The notes under the pieces were generated by a model. The model worked only from the letters and a program-made list of their open reading frames with translations. It made no database searches and was not told where the DNA came from. From Thermoproteota archaeon (GTDB lineage: Archaea > Thermoproteota > Thermoprotei > Thermoproteales > Thermocladiaceae): a DNA stretch of 5,783 nucleotides. Shown here one piece after another: positions 1-5,782 of this stretch. The translations under genes were made by a program, and so were the position numbers. Numbering within the stretch: position 1 is the stretch's first letter; each line of letters starts with the position of its first letter. The stretch lies in assembly GCA_013153895.1 (NCBI GenBank), contig JAADDN010000130.1:1-5783 (forward strand), read 5' to 3'.

Positions 1-2
1 TG

Positions 3-224
3 TACAATCTCGTAGAGTATACAAAGAAGCTAGAAGAGATGGGAGTACATAAACAATTAGATAAGCGTAAACTAGTGTTTGTAGAGAAGGGTATGACACG
101 TATTCTTAAGTATGCTGTTCTGGCAATGATTGCTATAGCTGTAGTACTGATAGTAATTATTATAACATACTATATGACGATGGGGTATCTACAGTATCAC
201 GCAACAATTACACATATAAAATAG
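3..224 (+). CDS. C-terminal part of a membrane-anchored protein (5' end outside window)
   Basis: The reading frame is open from the left edge to a TAG stop, giving 73 residues, so this is most likely the end of a longer gene. An ATG at 39 could start a 61-aa protein, but only a weak purine-rich stretch precedes it. The visible residues begin with a charged, helix-prone segment (about 5-36, rich in Lys and Glu). One strong hydrophobic transmembrane helix follows at about 37-59 (Ala, Val, Ile and Leu almost throughout), then a 14-residue tail. The Lys/Arg cluster before the helix suggests a cytoplasmic N-terminal side with the short tail outside. I do not recognise the family, and the missing N-terminal part would decide it. 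It converges on the DHH gene with 10 bp between stops. A pyrimidine-rich stretch at about 258-277, inside the DHH gene, could serve as its terminator on the + strand. Confidence 0.7.
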   Translation, partial: YNLVEYTKKLEEMGVHKQLDKRKLVFVEKGMTRILKYAVLAMIAIAVVLIVIIITYYMTMGYLQYHATITHIK

Positions 225-232
225 AGTAAAAA
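225..232 (-). terminator. T-rich terminator of the DHH gene
   Basis: On the minus strand TTTTTACT begins 3 nt after the TAG stop of the DHH gene and leads into more T-rich sequence. There is no hairpin. Crenarchaeal transcripts often end in T-rich tracts without a stem, as described for the Sulfolobus virus SSV1. The same octamer follows two other minus-strand stop codons in this window. Confidence 0.45.
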
Positions 233-234
233 TC

Positions 235-1263
235 CTAGTTTAGAGCTGGTGCTGGAGCTTTACTTCTTCCCTGTTCTGCAACACTATTGAAAATTCTTCG
301 TGCAACCGCAAGCATATCCTCATGATTCATTGGTTCAACTATAATGTTTACGTATTTGCCGTGCCCGAAGTATTTTCTCCCGGAAGCTATCTGCTTTACT
401 AGTTGTTCTGCCTCTGGTTTATTTGACAGCCAGTACTGTATAACGCTGATAGTGTATGTTTTACCACGGGTTCTAGGGTCATATCTTATCGCTGGTACGA
501 CAGCGTAGTCCCTGCTAGTCTTGTAGAGTAGGTACTCTACGGCTTTAGGTAGCCATATTCCTAGTTCCCTATCACTATATGTGTCCAGCACGTCGAAGAG
601 GATTGCATTACTAGTTAGAGATATAACCTTGTCTCTAAGCTTTGTTAACGCTATTCTTTCCGCTGGATACTCCACGTCTACCTCCTCTAGATAATTCGCC
701 CCCTTCTCCATAAGATTATCTATAGTATCTTGAATATTGCGACGTACAAGTACATCAAGCTTATTCGCTAACACATATAGCCTGTTAAGAGTACTCTTAT
801 CCTTCACAATTCTCAGAATTGACGGGTCTCTATCCGCCACAACACCAACTAGTGCCAGTTTTCTCCAAACAGGATACGGACAGTTACGCATAACATACTC
901 AGCCATTGATGCAGCATCTCTGAATAGCTTCATCTCTGCATACTTCGATATTTTATCTGCATACCTTATGTCTGTCTCATGATGGTCTAGATAGTATACT
1001 TTATTCGCCACACTACTCAGCTTCTCTAGTGCTGATAGGAACTCGTCTGGATTAGAGATATCTACTGGTATATCAACTATTATTACATCCTTACCCTTAA
1101 ACATATCAAGATTATCGTTCACGAACTTAGCAAACATTCTAGGCCCGGTGTCTGGATACTTAGCAATTACTCTTACCTTGTCCTCACCATAGCTTTTTGC
1201 GAGAGATACTCCAGTTGCTACTCCGTGGGAATCGAAGTGCGATAATATGATTTTTTCACCCAT
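235..1263 (-). CDS. DHH superfamily phosphoesterase (RecJ/NrnA-like)
   Basis: The protein has 342 residues, a normal size for a two-domain DHH phosphoesterase. The N-terminal catalytic motifs are readable: motif I H9-F-D11-S-H13-G, motif II D64 in a hydrophobic strand ending V-D-I-P, motif III D93-H94-H95 in Y-L-D-H-H-E, and motif IV D144 in G-V-V-A-D-R-D. The family's helix after DHH fits D116-A-A-S-M-A-E-Y. A probable DHHA1-like C-terminal domain ends with G300-H301-G302, comparable to the family's substrate-binding GGH motif but without its full form. The family uses Mn2+ to cleave phosphodiester bonds in nucleic acids, short oligonucleotides or cyclic dinucleotides, or hydrolyses pyrophosphate. 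The substrate here cannot be told. In motif I the usual second Asp (HxDxDG) is His13, which may alter metal binding. The ATG start is supported by a very strong ribosome binding site. The last 12 residues form a low-complexity Ala/Pro tail. Family assignment is confident, specific function is not. Confidence 0.9.
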   Translation of the reverse strand: MGEKIILSHFDSHGVATGVSLAKSYGEDKVRVIAKYPDTGPRMFAKFVNDNLDMFKGKDVIIVDIPVDISNPDEFLSALEKLSSVANKVYYLDHHETDIRYADKISKYAEMKLFRDAASMAEYVMRNCPYPVWRKLALVGVVADRDPSILRIVKDKSTLNRLYVLANKLDVLVRRNIQDTIDNLMEKGANYLEEVDVEYPAERIALTKLRDKVISLTSNAILFDVLDTYSDRELGIWLPKAVEYLLYKTSRDYAVVPAIRYDPRTRGKTYTISVIQYWLSNKPEAEQLVKQIASGRKYFGHGKYVNIIVEPMNHEDMLAVARRIFNSVAEQGRSKAPAPALN

Positions 1264-1267
1264 ACTG

Positions 1268-1278
1268 CCTCCCTCCTC
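1268..1278 (-). promoter_or_regulatory. Strong Shine-Dalgarno site of the DHH gene
   Basis: On the minus strand the 11-nt purine run GAGGAGGGAGG lies 4 nt upstream of the ATG, with its inner GAGG further off at a usual spacing. It is the strongest ribosome binding site in the window and fixes the start at 1263. It suggests that the DHH gene is well translated from its own leader. Confidence 0.75.
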
Positions 1279-1297
1279 GCGGTGTTCACTAATAGTT

Positions 1298-1305
1298 AGT
1301 AAAAA
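1298..1305 (-). terminator. T-run terminator downstream of gene C
   Basis: A second copy of TTTTTACT lies 20 nt past the TAA stop of the 373-aa gene, after another T-rich stretch. It fits a stemless archaeal terminator in the 62-bp gap before the DHH gene. The gap also holds a TATA-like element, so the DHH gene may be a separate transcription unit. Confidence 0.35.
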
Positions 1306-1311
1306 GGTAGA

Positions 1312-1321
1312 ATAATAAAAT
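1312..1321 (-). promoter_or_regulatory. Possible TATA box of the DHH gene
   Basis: The minus strand reads ATTTTATTAT, centred about 54 bp upstream of the DHH start codon. With the usual archaeal distance of about 25 bp to the transcription start, it would give a leader of roughly 25-30 nt carrying the strong Shine-Dalgarno site, which is coherent. The composition is so AT-rich that this is only a candidate. It overlaps the T-rich end of the preceding gene. Confidence 0.3.
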
Positions 1322-1325
1322 AGCT

Positions 1326-2447
1326 TTAGTTGTAAGCCTTCACATATTCTTTTCTGAATCCTTTCATAGTATATATTCTAGGCGGGGTAGGGTCTGCGAG
1401 TATGTACTCGATGTCTTTTCTATCATAGCCTAGACTCGCTAGCAATCTAGTGTATTTCTCAATGTTCTTCTCGGGAGTGTAGTTCGCTATCACGTGCACC
1501 GGGAACTCGTCAAGCGTAGTAGGCCTGGTATGATGTATGGCTTCAATCATAGCGTCAAGCCGAATGGTACTAATCCTCGATGATGCCGACTCGTATTTCC
1601 AGCTATTGAACTCTTCTTTATGCCCATTTGTTATGTAGTCTATCAGCTTGTCCGCTACCTCGTATATGCCCTGCTTAGGTTTATTACCTAGCTTTTTCTC
1701 CAGCTCCTTTATGAGAATATATCTACCGATATGATGAGGTACTAGCCTATACTCCCTCTTTCCCTCATAGATTCTCTCCTTAAGATAATTCCCTAGACCA
1801 AGAACGATAACTACAGGAACATTCTTTTTCTCCAAGTATTTTATCAGCCCTAGCACATCATAGTTATCGGGTATCCTTAGAATAATGTTTACGGGAACAT
1901 TGTTTTGCAGAGGCATCTGCTGAAATATACGCAGTATAGTATCAACTTCTTCCTTTGTAATACCGAGTGATGGCGTCGAGATAAATAGGGCTTCAGGCTT
2001 ATACCCTATGCCTTTCGGCGGTGCAGACTCTATAGTTTTCTCTGCTTTCACCAGTAGTGCGGATAATGTTTTCATGTAGGCTATCGTGTCTAGATGCCGG
2101 TGTACAACCTCTTTTTCAGCATGCTTAACATGAATGGATAGTTTTCCTTTGATTGAACCCAGTAGTTTCTTTAATGCTCCTAGTATTGGGGAGTGCAGAC
2201 CATCTAGTAGTTCGAGAATATTGTCTGCTTCTAGCTCTATTCCTACCCCGTATTCCTTCAAGCGTTCTTTCGCGAAATATGTGTCTAAGTCTACTAAGTA
2301 GTAGGGTGAAACGATATTGTTCTTATCTTCTCTAACACGCAAACACTTAGTCATAGCGTCATAGAGATGAGGCGGTACTAGGAAGACAGCCTTTTCTAGC
2401 TTATGCTCTCTAATTGTCTCTATCATGTTGGTTGACAGGATAATCAT
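1326..2447 (-). CDS. Orphan alpha/beta protein, function unknown (gene C)
   Basis: The protein has 373 residues and no signal peptide or membrane helix, so it is probably cytoplasmic. I do not recognise the family. An N-terminal strand (V21-F-L-V-P-P26) starts an alpha/beta region, and residues about 55-145 are rich in charged helix-forming sequence. A second alpha/beta region spans about 150-220, with hydrophobic strands near 153-157, 186-191 and 211-217. The end (about 310-373) also looks alpha/beta. A histidine cluster, H106, H109, H116 and H118, and the pairs H238-H239 and H305-H306 could bind metal, but no known motif is matched. The ATG start has a GGGAG-type ribosome binding site 7-8 nt upstream. 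The neighbours are the A/B pair upstream and the DHH gene downstream, with AT-rich gaps of 51 and 62 bp. Base and codon use look like those of its neighbours. The gene is real by length and coding character; the role is unknown. Confidence 0.88.
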   Translation of the reverse strand: MIILSTNMIETIREHKLEKAVFLVPPHLYDAMTKCLRVREDKNNIVSPYYLVDLDTYFAKERLKEYGVGIELEADNILELLDGLHSPILGALKKLLGSIKGKLSIHVKHAEKEVVHRHLDTIAYMKTLSALLVKAEKTIESAPPKGIGYKPEALFISTPSLGITKEEVDTILRIFQQMPLQNNVPVNIILRIPDNYDVLGLIKYLEKKNVPVVIVLGLGNYLKERIYEGKREYRLVPHHIGRYILIKELEKKLGNKPKQGIYEVADKLIDYITNGHKEEFNSWKYESASSRISTIRLDAMIEAIHHTRPTTLDEFPVHVIANYTPEKNIEKYTRLLASLGYDRKDIEYILADPTPPRIYTMKGFRKEYVKAYN

Positions 2448-2467
2448 TACCCACTCCCTATATATTG

Positions 2468-2479
2468 TATATGCATATA
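2468..2479. promoter_or_regulatory. 12-bp perfect palindrome upstream of gene C
   Basis: TATATGCATATA is identical on both strands and lies 21-32 bp upstream of the gene C start. It resembles both a TATA box and an operator for a dimeric regulator. As a TATA box it would place the transcription start almost at the ATG, which conflicts with the Shine-Dalgarno-like GGGAG just upstream of that ATG. In AT-rich sequence a chance palindrome is possible. Confidence 0.35.
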
Positions 2480-2490
2480 GAAATAATAAT

Positions 2491-2498
2491 AGTAAAAA
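2491..2498 (-). terminator. T-run terminator of the A/B operon
   Basis: TTTTTACT begins directly after the TAG stop of gene A and continues into a T-rich, stemless stretch (ATTATTATTT). This would end the message carrying the paralogous pair, although read-through into gene C cannot be excluded. Confidence 0.5.
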
Positions 2499-3422
2499 CT
2501 AGAACAGAGCATTAACCTTCAGTCTATCCGTCACGTATTCACCCCATATATCAGCTACAACGTATAGTTCTATGGCTCTAGGATGAATAGCTTTGAGTAT
2601 CCTGAACACATCCATCTTAACCATATCTGTTAGTGCTCCTCCTATACGTTCAAGGGCAATAGGGTCGTAGCCTACTAGTGCCTCGCTATTGAGATAGCCG
2701 ATTAGCTCTAGTAAGCCCTTTTTAGCAGACTCTAGCTTCTCACGGTCTCTTATGCCAAATACTGGTAATAGATAGTCTAGTAGCCTACTGTATCCCTCCT
2801 CAAGAGTAGCCTGCAACATCTCTAGAACACACCTATATATCTCCATTCCAGACATGAAAAGCTCCGAGTCCTTAACGCTTTTATCTCCACAACATGACTT
2901 AGACAGCATCTCAATGAATCTTCTACGTTCATTCATCCACCTAGTAAACTCTTTCTTTCCGAATATTCTCAGAGCCGATACATGGTACTGAAACATCCCT
3001 ATAATCTTAACTAGTTCCTCAGGGCTAAGGTGTTCTCTGAGACCATACTCTCTGATTATGAAGTCAGCATAAGACCTCCACAATGCTTTGTTAAGATATC
3101 CTAGATACCCCTTAATCACAGGCGGAGACCCATTATATATAATGTCATCGGGTAGCTCTGTATCACATAACACTATTCTTCCTTTAACCATCTCCGCTAT
3201 TCTCTCTATATTATCCAAATACTCGCTCGATAGTGCCGTTATCACTACAAGCTTATCCTTTGTAACGTACTGGCGTACATCCTCAGGTCTCATATATGAA
3301 GGAACAAATACTACTTCTGCTCGTCGTGACAATAGTTTTATCTCGTGATACGGGGATAGGATAAAGTTTCCATAGAGGTCTTGGGTCACATCGTTCGGAA
3401 TAGTTATAATAGGCATTCTCAT
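2499..3422 (-). CDS. Paralogous protein A of unknown family
   Basis: The protein has 307 residues, with no signal peptide or membrane helix. It is a clear paralogue of gene B next to it. Residues 16-119 align with B without a gap and with about one third identity by hand count. Shared landmarks are L16-Y-G18, V-F-V-P41 (a strand), K55-D-K57, C86, P91, D93, the run G105-Y-L-G-Y-L110 and L114-W-R-x-Y-A119. This part looks alpha/beta, possibly Rossmann-like. The middle is helical and diverges, apart from F-x-Y-H147 with a following L-R. The ends agree again: L276-K, I279-H-P281 and a C-terminal A-L-F. Cys177-Cys178 is unique to A. Two starts are possible: the ATG at 3422 is only 2 nt from its AGAGGT site, while the ATG at 3416 (Met3) is 8 nt away. 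It is probably co-transcribed with B. I do not recognise the family and assign no function. Confidence 0.9.
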   Translation of the reverse strand: MRMPIITIPNDVTQDLYGNFILSPYHEIKLLSRRAEVVFVPSYMRPEDVRQYVTKDKLVVITALSSEYLDNIERIAEMVKGRIVLCDTELPDDIIYNGSPPVIKGYLGYLNKALWRSYADFIIREYGLREHLSPEELVKIIGMFQYHVSALRIFGKKEFTRWMNERRRFIEMLSKSCCGDKSVKDSELFMSGMEIYRCVLEMLQATLEEGYSRLLDYLLPVFGIRDREKLESAKKGLLELIGYLNSEALVGYDPIALERIGGALTDMVKMDVFRILKAIHPRAIELYVVADIWGEYVTDRLKVNALF

Positions 3423-3424
3423 CT

Positions 3425-3430
3425 ACCTCT
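3425..3430 (-). promoter_or_regulatory. Shine-Dalgarno site of gene A (start ambiguous)
   Basis: The minus strand reads AGAGGT in the 15-bp gap between B and A. The spacing is 2 nt to the ATG at 3422 and 8 nt to the ATG at 3416. The second spacing is more usual, so translation may begin at Met3. The paralogue alignment does not settle the choice. Confidence 0.55.
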
Positions 3431-3437
3431 TTAGCTT

Positions 3438-4361
3438 CTAGAATAGTGCTTTAACTATCACCTTATTTTCCCTAATATCTAAGGCCTTAGGATGAATTAT
3501 TTTAAGATAGTGCAGGGCAGTCATTACTGTCTTCGACTCAGAATCAAAAGGTATTTCAACAGGATTGATATCGAAGCCGACCACGTCTATTGATGGTAGC
3601 GTTTTCTCGATAAGTATTCTCATAGTTCTATAAACAGTATTCCTTAGCTTCTCCGTGCTCGGCGATGTCTGTGTTTTAGTGTTGAAGAGATAATCGAATA
3701 TTGGCTCATAAAATGTATAAGTATCCCATAGTACTGCTTTCCCGAACTTCTCGTATAGCTCCCCGTATTTCCCGATAAGGAAAGCATAAAGATAGTTATG
3801 CTCCTTATTGCAAATCCTCTGTTTAAACAAGTGGTAGTCACGATACGGTATAAGCCAGTTAGACTTATCTATTACGCTATCACTCAGTACTCTAAGCCCT
3901 GCAAGATGATAGCCAAACAACCGCATAAGATTCAAGAAGTCCTCAGCACCCATATACTCTGACAGTGGCGTACCAAATATCAGCATATCATGTACATACT
4001 CCTCAGCATACATCCTCCAGAGCTCCTCAGACAAATACCCCAAAATACCAGCTACTTCTACAGGCTTTCCGTGAAACACAAAATCTCTAGGAATTCTATC
4101 ACCGCAGAATATTACTTTATTATCAACAAGTCTTGCTATCTTCTCAATACTGTTAATGAACTTTTTATCAGGATTTACGATAACTATGCTTTTATCTTTA
4201 TCAAGCAGTTCTCCAATCTTATCATACTTCATAAACGCTGGAATGAAGAGAACTGATGTATCTTCCGAGAAAAAGCACGGTGGAGGATGAATAGTAATGA
4301 AAAACTTACCGTATAATCTTTGGTCTGGTGTATGAGTAATAGTAATGTTTCGTACTTGCAC
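3438..4361 (-). CDS. Paralogous protein B of unknown family (GTG start)
   Basis: The protein has 307 residues and is probably cytoplasmic. It shares with A an ungapped N-terminal region: L16-Y-G18, V-L-F-I-P41, K55-D-K57, C86, P91, D93, G105-I-L-G-Y-L110 and L114-W-R-x-Y-A119. It also has F-G-Y-H152 followed by L-R, and near the end L286-K, I289-H-P291 and the final A-L-F. The middle (about 160-280) has little in common with A and is rich in Tyr, Phe and Lys. The GTG start is well fixed: the codon directly before it in frame is TGA, and AGGTGA lies 7 nt upstream. It is the first gene of a probable two-gene operon, with A starting 15 bp after its stop and no T-run between them. Equal length and the same order of landmarks point to tandem duplication followed by divergence. 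Function unknown. Confidence 0.9.
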   Translation of the reverse strand: MQVRNITITHTPDQRLYGKFFITIHPPPCFFSEDTSVLFIPAFMKYDKIGELLDKDKSIVIVNPDKKFINSIEKIARLVDNKVIFCGDRIPRDFVFHGKPVEVAGILGYLSEELWRMYAEEYVHDMLIFGTPLSEYMGAEDFLNLMRLFGYHLAGLRVLSDSVIDKSNWLIPYRDYHLFKQRICNKEHNYLYAFLIGKYGELYEKFGKAVLWDTYTFYEPIFDYLFNTKTQTSPSTEKLRNTVYRTMRILIEKTLPSIDVVGFDINPVEIPFDSESKTVMTALHYLKIIHPKALDIRENKVIVKALF

Positions 4362-4368
4362 TCAGCAG

Positions 4369-4374
4369 TCACCT
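4369..4374 (-). promoter_or_regulatory. Shine-Dalgarno site AGGTGA fixing the GTG start of gene B
   Basis: AGGTGA matches the end of archaeal 16S rRNA well and lies 7 nt before the GTG. With an in-frame TGA immediately before the GTG, it leaves no upstream start. It also overlaps the TAG stop of a possible 22-codon reading frame in the leader. Confidence 0.7.
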
Positions 4375-4441
4375 AAAACTTATCTATTATCTGTATTATA
4401 TTATCTGCATTCCTCATAATACACGTCCTTAGTACAAACAT
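4373..4441 (-). CDS. Possible leader mini-ORF upstream of gene B (22 aa)
   Basis: In the 128-bp gap before B the minus strand has an ATG (4441) followed by 21 sense codons and a TAG that overlaps the ribosome binding site of B. A second in-frame ATG at 4417 would give 14 residues (MRNADNIIQIIDKF) and has AAGGA about 8 nt upstream. The tight coupling of its stop to the B ribosome binding site is what one would expect of a translated leader, but an open frame of this size is easily found by chance. The best TATA candidate for B lies inside it, so the two readings compete. It is in a different frame from B. Confidence 0.18.
   Translation of the reverse strand: MFVLRTCIMRNADNIIQIIDKF
4385..4407 (-). 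promoter_or_regulatory. Candidate promoter of the A/B operon with 9-bp direct repeat
   Basis: The minus strand holds a TATA-like ATAATATAATA (4394-4404), 33-43 bp upstream of the GTG of gene B. Flanking and overlapping it is a 9-bp direct repeat, CAGATAATA, at 4385-4393 and 4399-4407, 14 bp apart start to start. The box could give a short leader carrying the AGGTGA site, and the repeats could bind a regulator. Both elements are AT-rich, so chance cannot be excluded. Confidence 0.35.
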
Positions 4442-4451
4442 GATAACATTA

Positions 4452-4481
4452 AGAAGATAAAAATTCATTGTTTGTCACAAT
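4452..4481 (-). terminator. Weak hairpin plus T-rich tract after the surface protein gene
   Basis: On the minus strand, 8 nt after the TAA stop, ATTGT and ACAAT (4477-4481 and 4467-4471) can pair across a 5-nt loop, and the T-rich GAATTTTTATCTTCTT follows. This separates the surface protein gene from the A/B operon. The stem is short and AT-rich, so the T-run is the more dependable part. Confidence 0.45.
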
Positions 4482-4489
4482 ATCGGTAT

Positions 4490-5782
4490 TTATGGTGGCG
4501 GTAGTACTCTGAATGCCGAGCATGTTGGTTTTACGTTATATAATGTTATTATAAACTTGTAGTAGCCGTCGTCAATAGGTAAGAAGTACTTAGTTGTATA
4601 TTCTGCAAGATTACCAAGTCCTGTTATTGGTGCTTCTGTATATGCGTATATGTATGTTGATGAGTAGGGGGAGGGTATATTGTAGAGCTCTCCTTTTCCG
4701 GCATAGTAGAACTGCATCGACGGTATAAGATTTGGTGATAAGAATGTAATATTACCTACTCCTCCCATGTATATCTCTCCGCTTGTTACCAAAGCTACTG
4801 GTGCAGTTGGCACTATTGATTGTATTGACCACTCAGCGAACACCTCGTTAACAGTTATTGTACCGTAAAATCCTACAGTACTAATGGATATCGTTGCCGA
4901 TGTAGTTCCTGCTGGAAAGGTAGCTACAACATATACTTCTCCTTGAAACGGGCCATTAATTACCGCAGGGGTTGTAAGTGTCCCACCCGGATATACTATT
5001 CCAATACTGCCTCCTGTTACGTTATTACTGAATAGTACTTCTTCTCCGTAGTAGGACATACTAATATATAACGGTATTACAACCACTATATCATAGTTTC
5101 TCAACGGGATAGATGATAAGGTAATAGTTGCCATAGGCCCCGTATATGGGTTAGAATTAGGACTCGCTATAACTTCAATCATAAATCCATTTAACGCTAA
5201 TGATGAGTCTCCAGTTATTGTTCCATTAATTGCAGAGTTCAAGAATGCTGATGTTACACTTATATTGCCTTTTACTAATGGATAACTCGCACATAAAGTA
5301 CGAATCCCTACGTTTGACCCGAGTGGCGTAACTATCGTTTGGTTAAACAGACATATACTAGATGTAATCGTAGAAGGTGTTGTAAATGATATCCATGGAA
5401 CAGCTATGCCTGTACCATTATTTGCCAAATCCGCAAACACTATTCCAAGAGGCGTTATGTTACATATATTGTTAGAGTCGGCTTCCAAGTTAACATAAGC
5501 GTACGGAAGAACAAATGTTTCATTAGAGTATATTATCTGACTTACTTTGACATTACTTGATAAATAAGCGTAAATTCCAGATACACTTAGATATAAGGCA
5601 TTGTTTGCACCTACTGTTAGGTCTATTTTAACTAGATACTTATGGCCAGAATAGCCGAAGAAATATAACGGTTCCTGATATCCATATACTACATAGTTGG
5701 GAGAGTAAAAGCTTATTTGCTTACTAGATACAATGGTATATCCACTAGTTATATCATAAACTGTTATATTAACGGGGCCATC
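4490..5782 (-). CDS. C-terminal part of a large extracellular beta-rich glycoprotein (5' end outside window)
   Basis: The frame is open from the right edge to a TAA stop, giving at least 430 residues. A TTG at 5488 is not a credible start because the same frame continues upstream with the same character (98 more residues). The composition is typical of archaeal surface-layer or secreted proteins: rich in Thr, Ser, Asn, Gly, Tyr and Val, poor in Lys and Arg, with alternating beta-strand patterns and few helices. I count nine N-x-S/T sequons, which suggests N-glycosylation outside the cell. Four cysteines may form disulfides. No membrane helix is visible in this part, and the chain ends in Pro-Pro-Pro, so any anchor or signal peptide must lie in the missing N-terminal part. 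It could be an S-layer component, an adhesin or a secreted enzyme; I see no catalytic motif. It is likely transcribed independently of the genes downstream. Confidence 0.82.
   Translation of the reverse strand, partial: DGPVNITVYDITSGYTIVSSKQISFYSPNYVVYGYQEPLYFFGYSGHKYLVKIDLTVGANNALYLSVSGIYAYLSSNVKVSQIIYSNETFVLPYAYVNLEADSNNICNITPLGIVFADLANNGTGIAVPWISFTTPSTITSSICLFNQTIVTPLGSNVGIRTLCASYPLVKGNISVTSAFLNSAINGTITGDSSLALNGFMIEVIASPNSNPYTGPMATITLSSIPLRNYDIVVVIPLYISMSYYGEEVLFSNNVTGGSIGIVYPGGTLTTPAVINGPFQGEVYVVATFPAGTTSATISISTVGFYGTITVNEVFAEWSIQSIVPTAPVALVTSGEIYMGGVGNITFLSPNLIPSMQFYYAGKGELYNIPSPYSSTYIYAYTEAPITGLGNLAEYTTKYFLPIDDGYYKFIITLYNVKPTCSAFRVLPPP

Noticed and set aside
737..982. 81-codon open frame on the + strand
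   Set aside because: It lies wholly antisense to the DHH motif III-IV region, is rich in Ser/Thr/Leu from mirrored codons, and has no ribosome binding site.
3644..3841. 65-codon alternative minus-strand frame
   Set aside because: It is embedded in the middle of gene B in another frame, is Arg/Ser-rich and low in coding character.
3990..4256. 88-codon open frame on the + strand
   Set aside because: It is antisense to the conserved N-terminal part of gene B, which matches its paralogue A residue by residue; the + frame has no such support.
3414..4361. A and B as one broken gene
   Set aside because: Each has its own start, ribosome binding site and stop, and they align to each other along their lengths, so they are duplicates and not halves.
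4362..4489. Structured RNA, tRNA or C/D box sRNA in the 128-bp gap
   Set aside because: No cloverleaf, no paired C (RTGATGA) and D (CTGA) boxes in the right arrangement, and no GC-rich stems such as hyperthermophile RNAs show.
5486..5488. TTG at 5488 as the start of the surface protein
   Set aside because: The same frame continues open for 98 codons to the window edge with the same beta-rich, sequon-bearing composition, so the true start lies outside.
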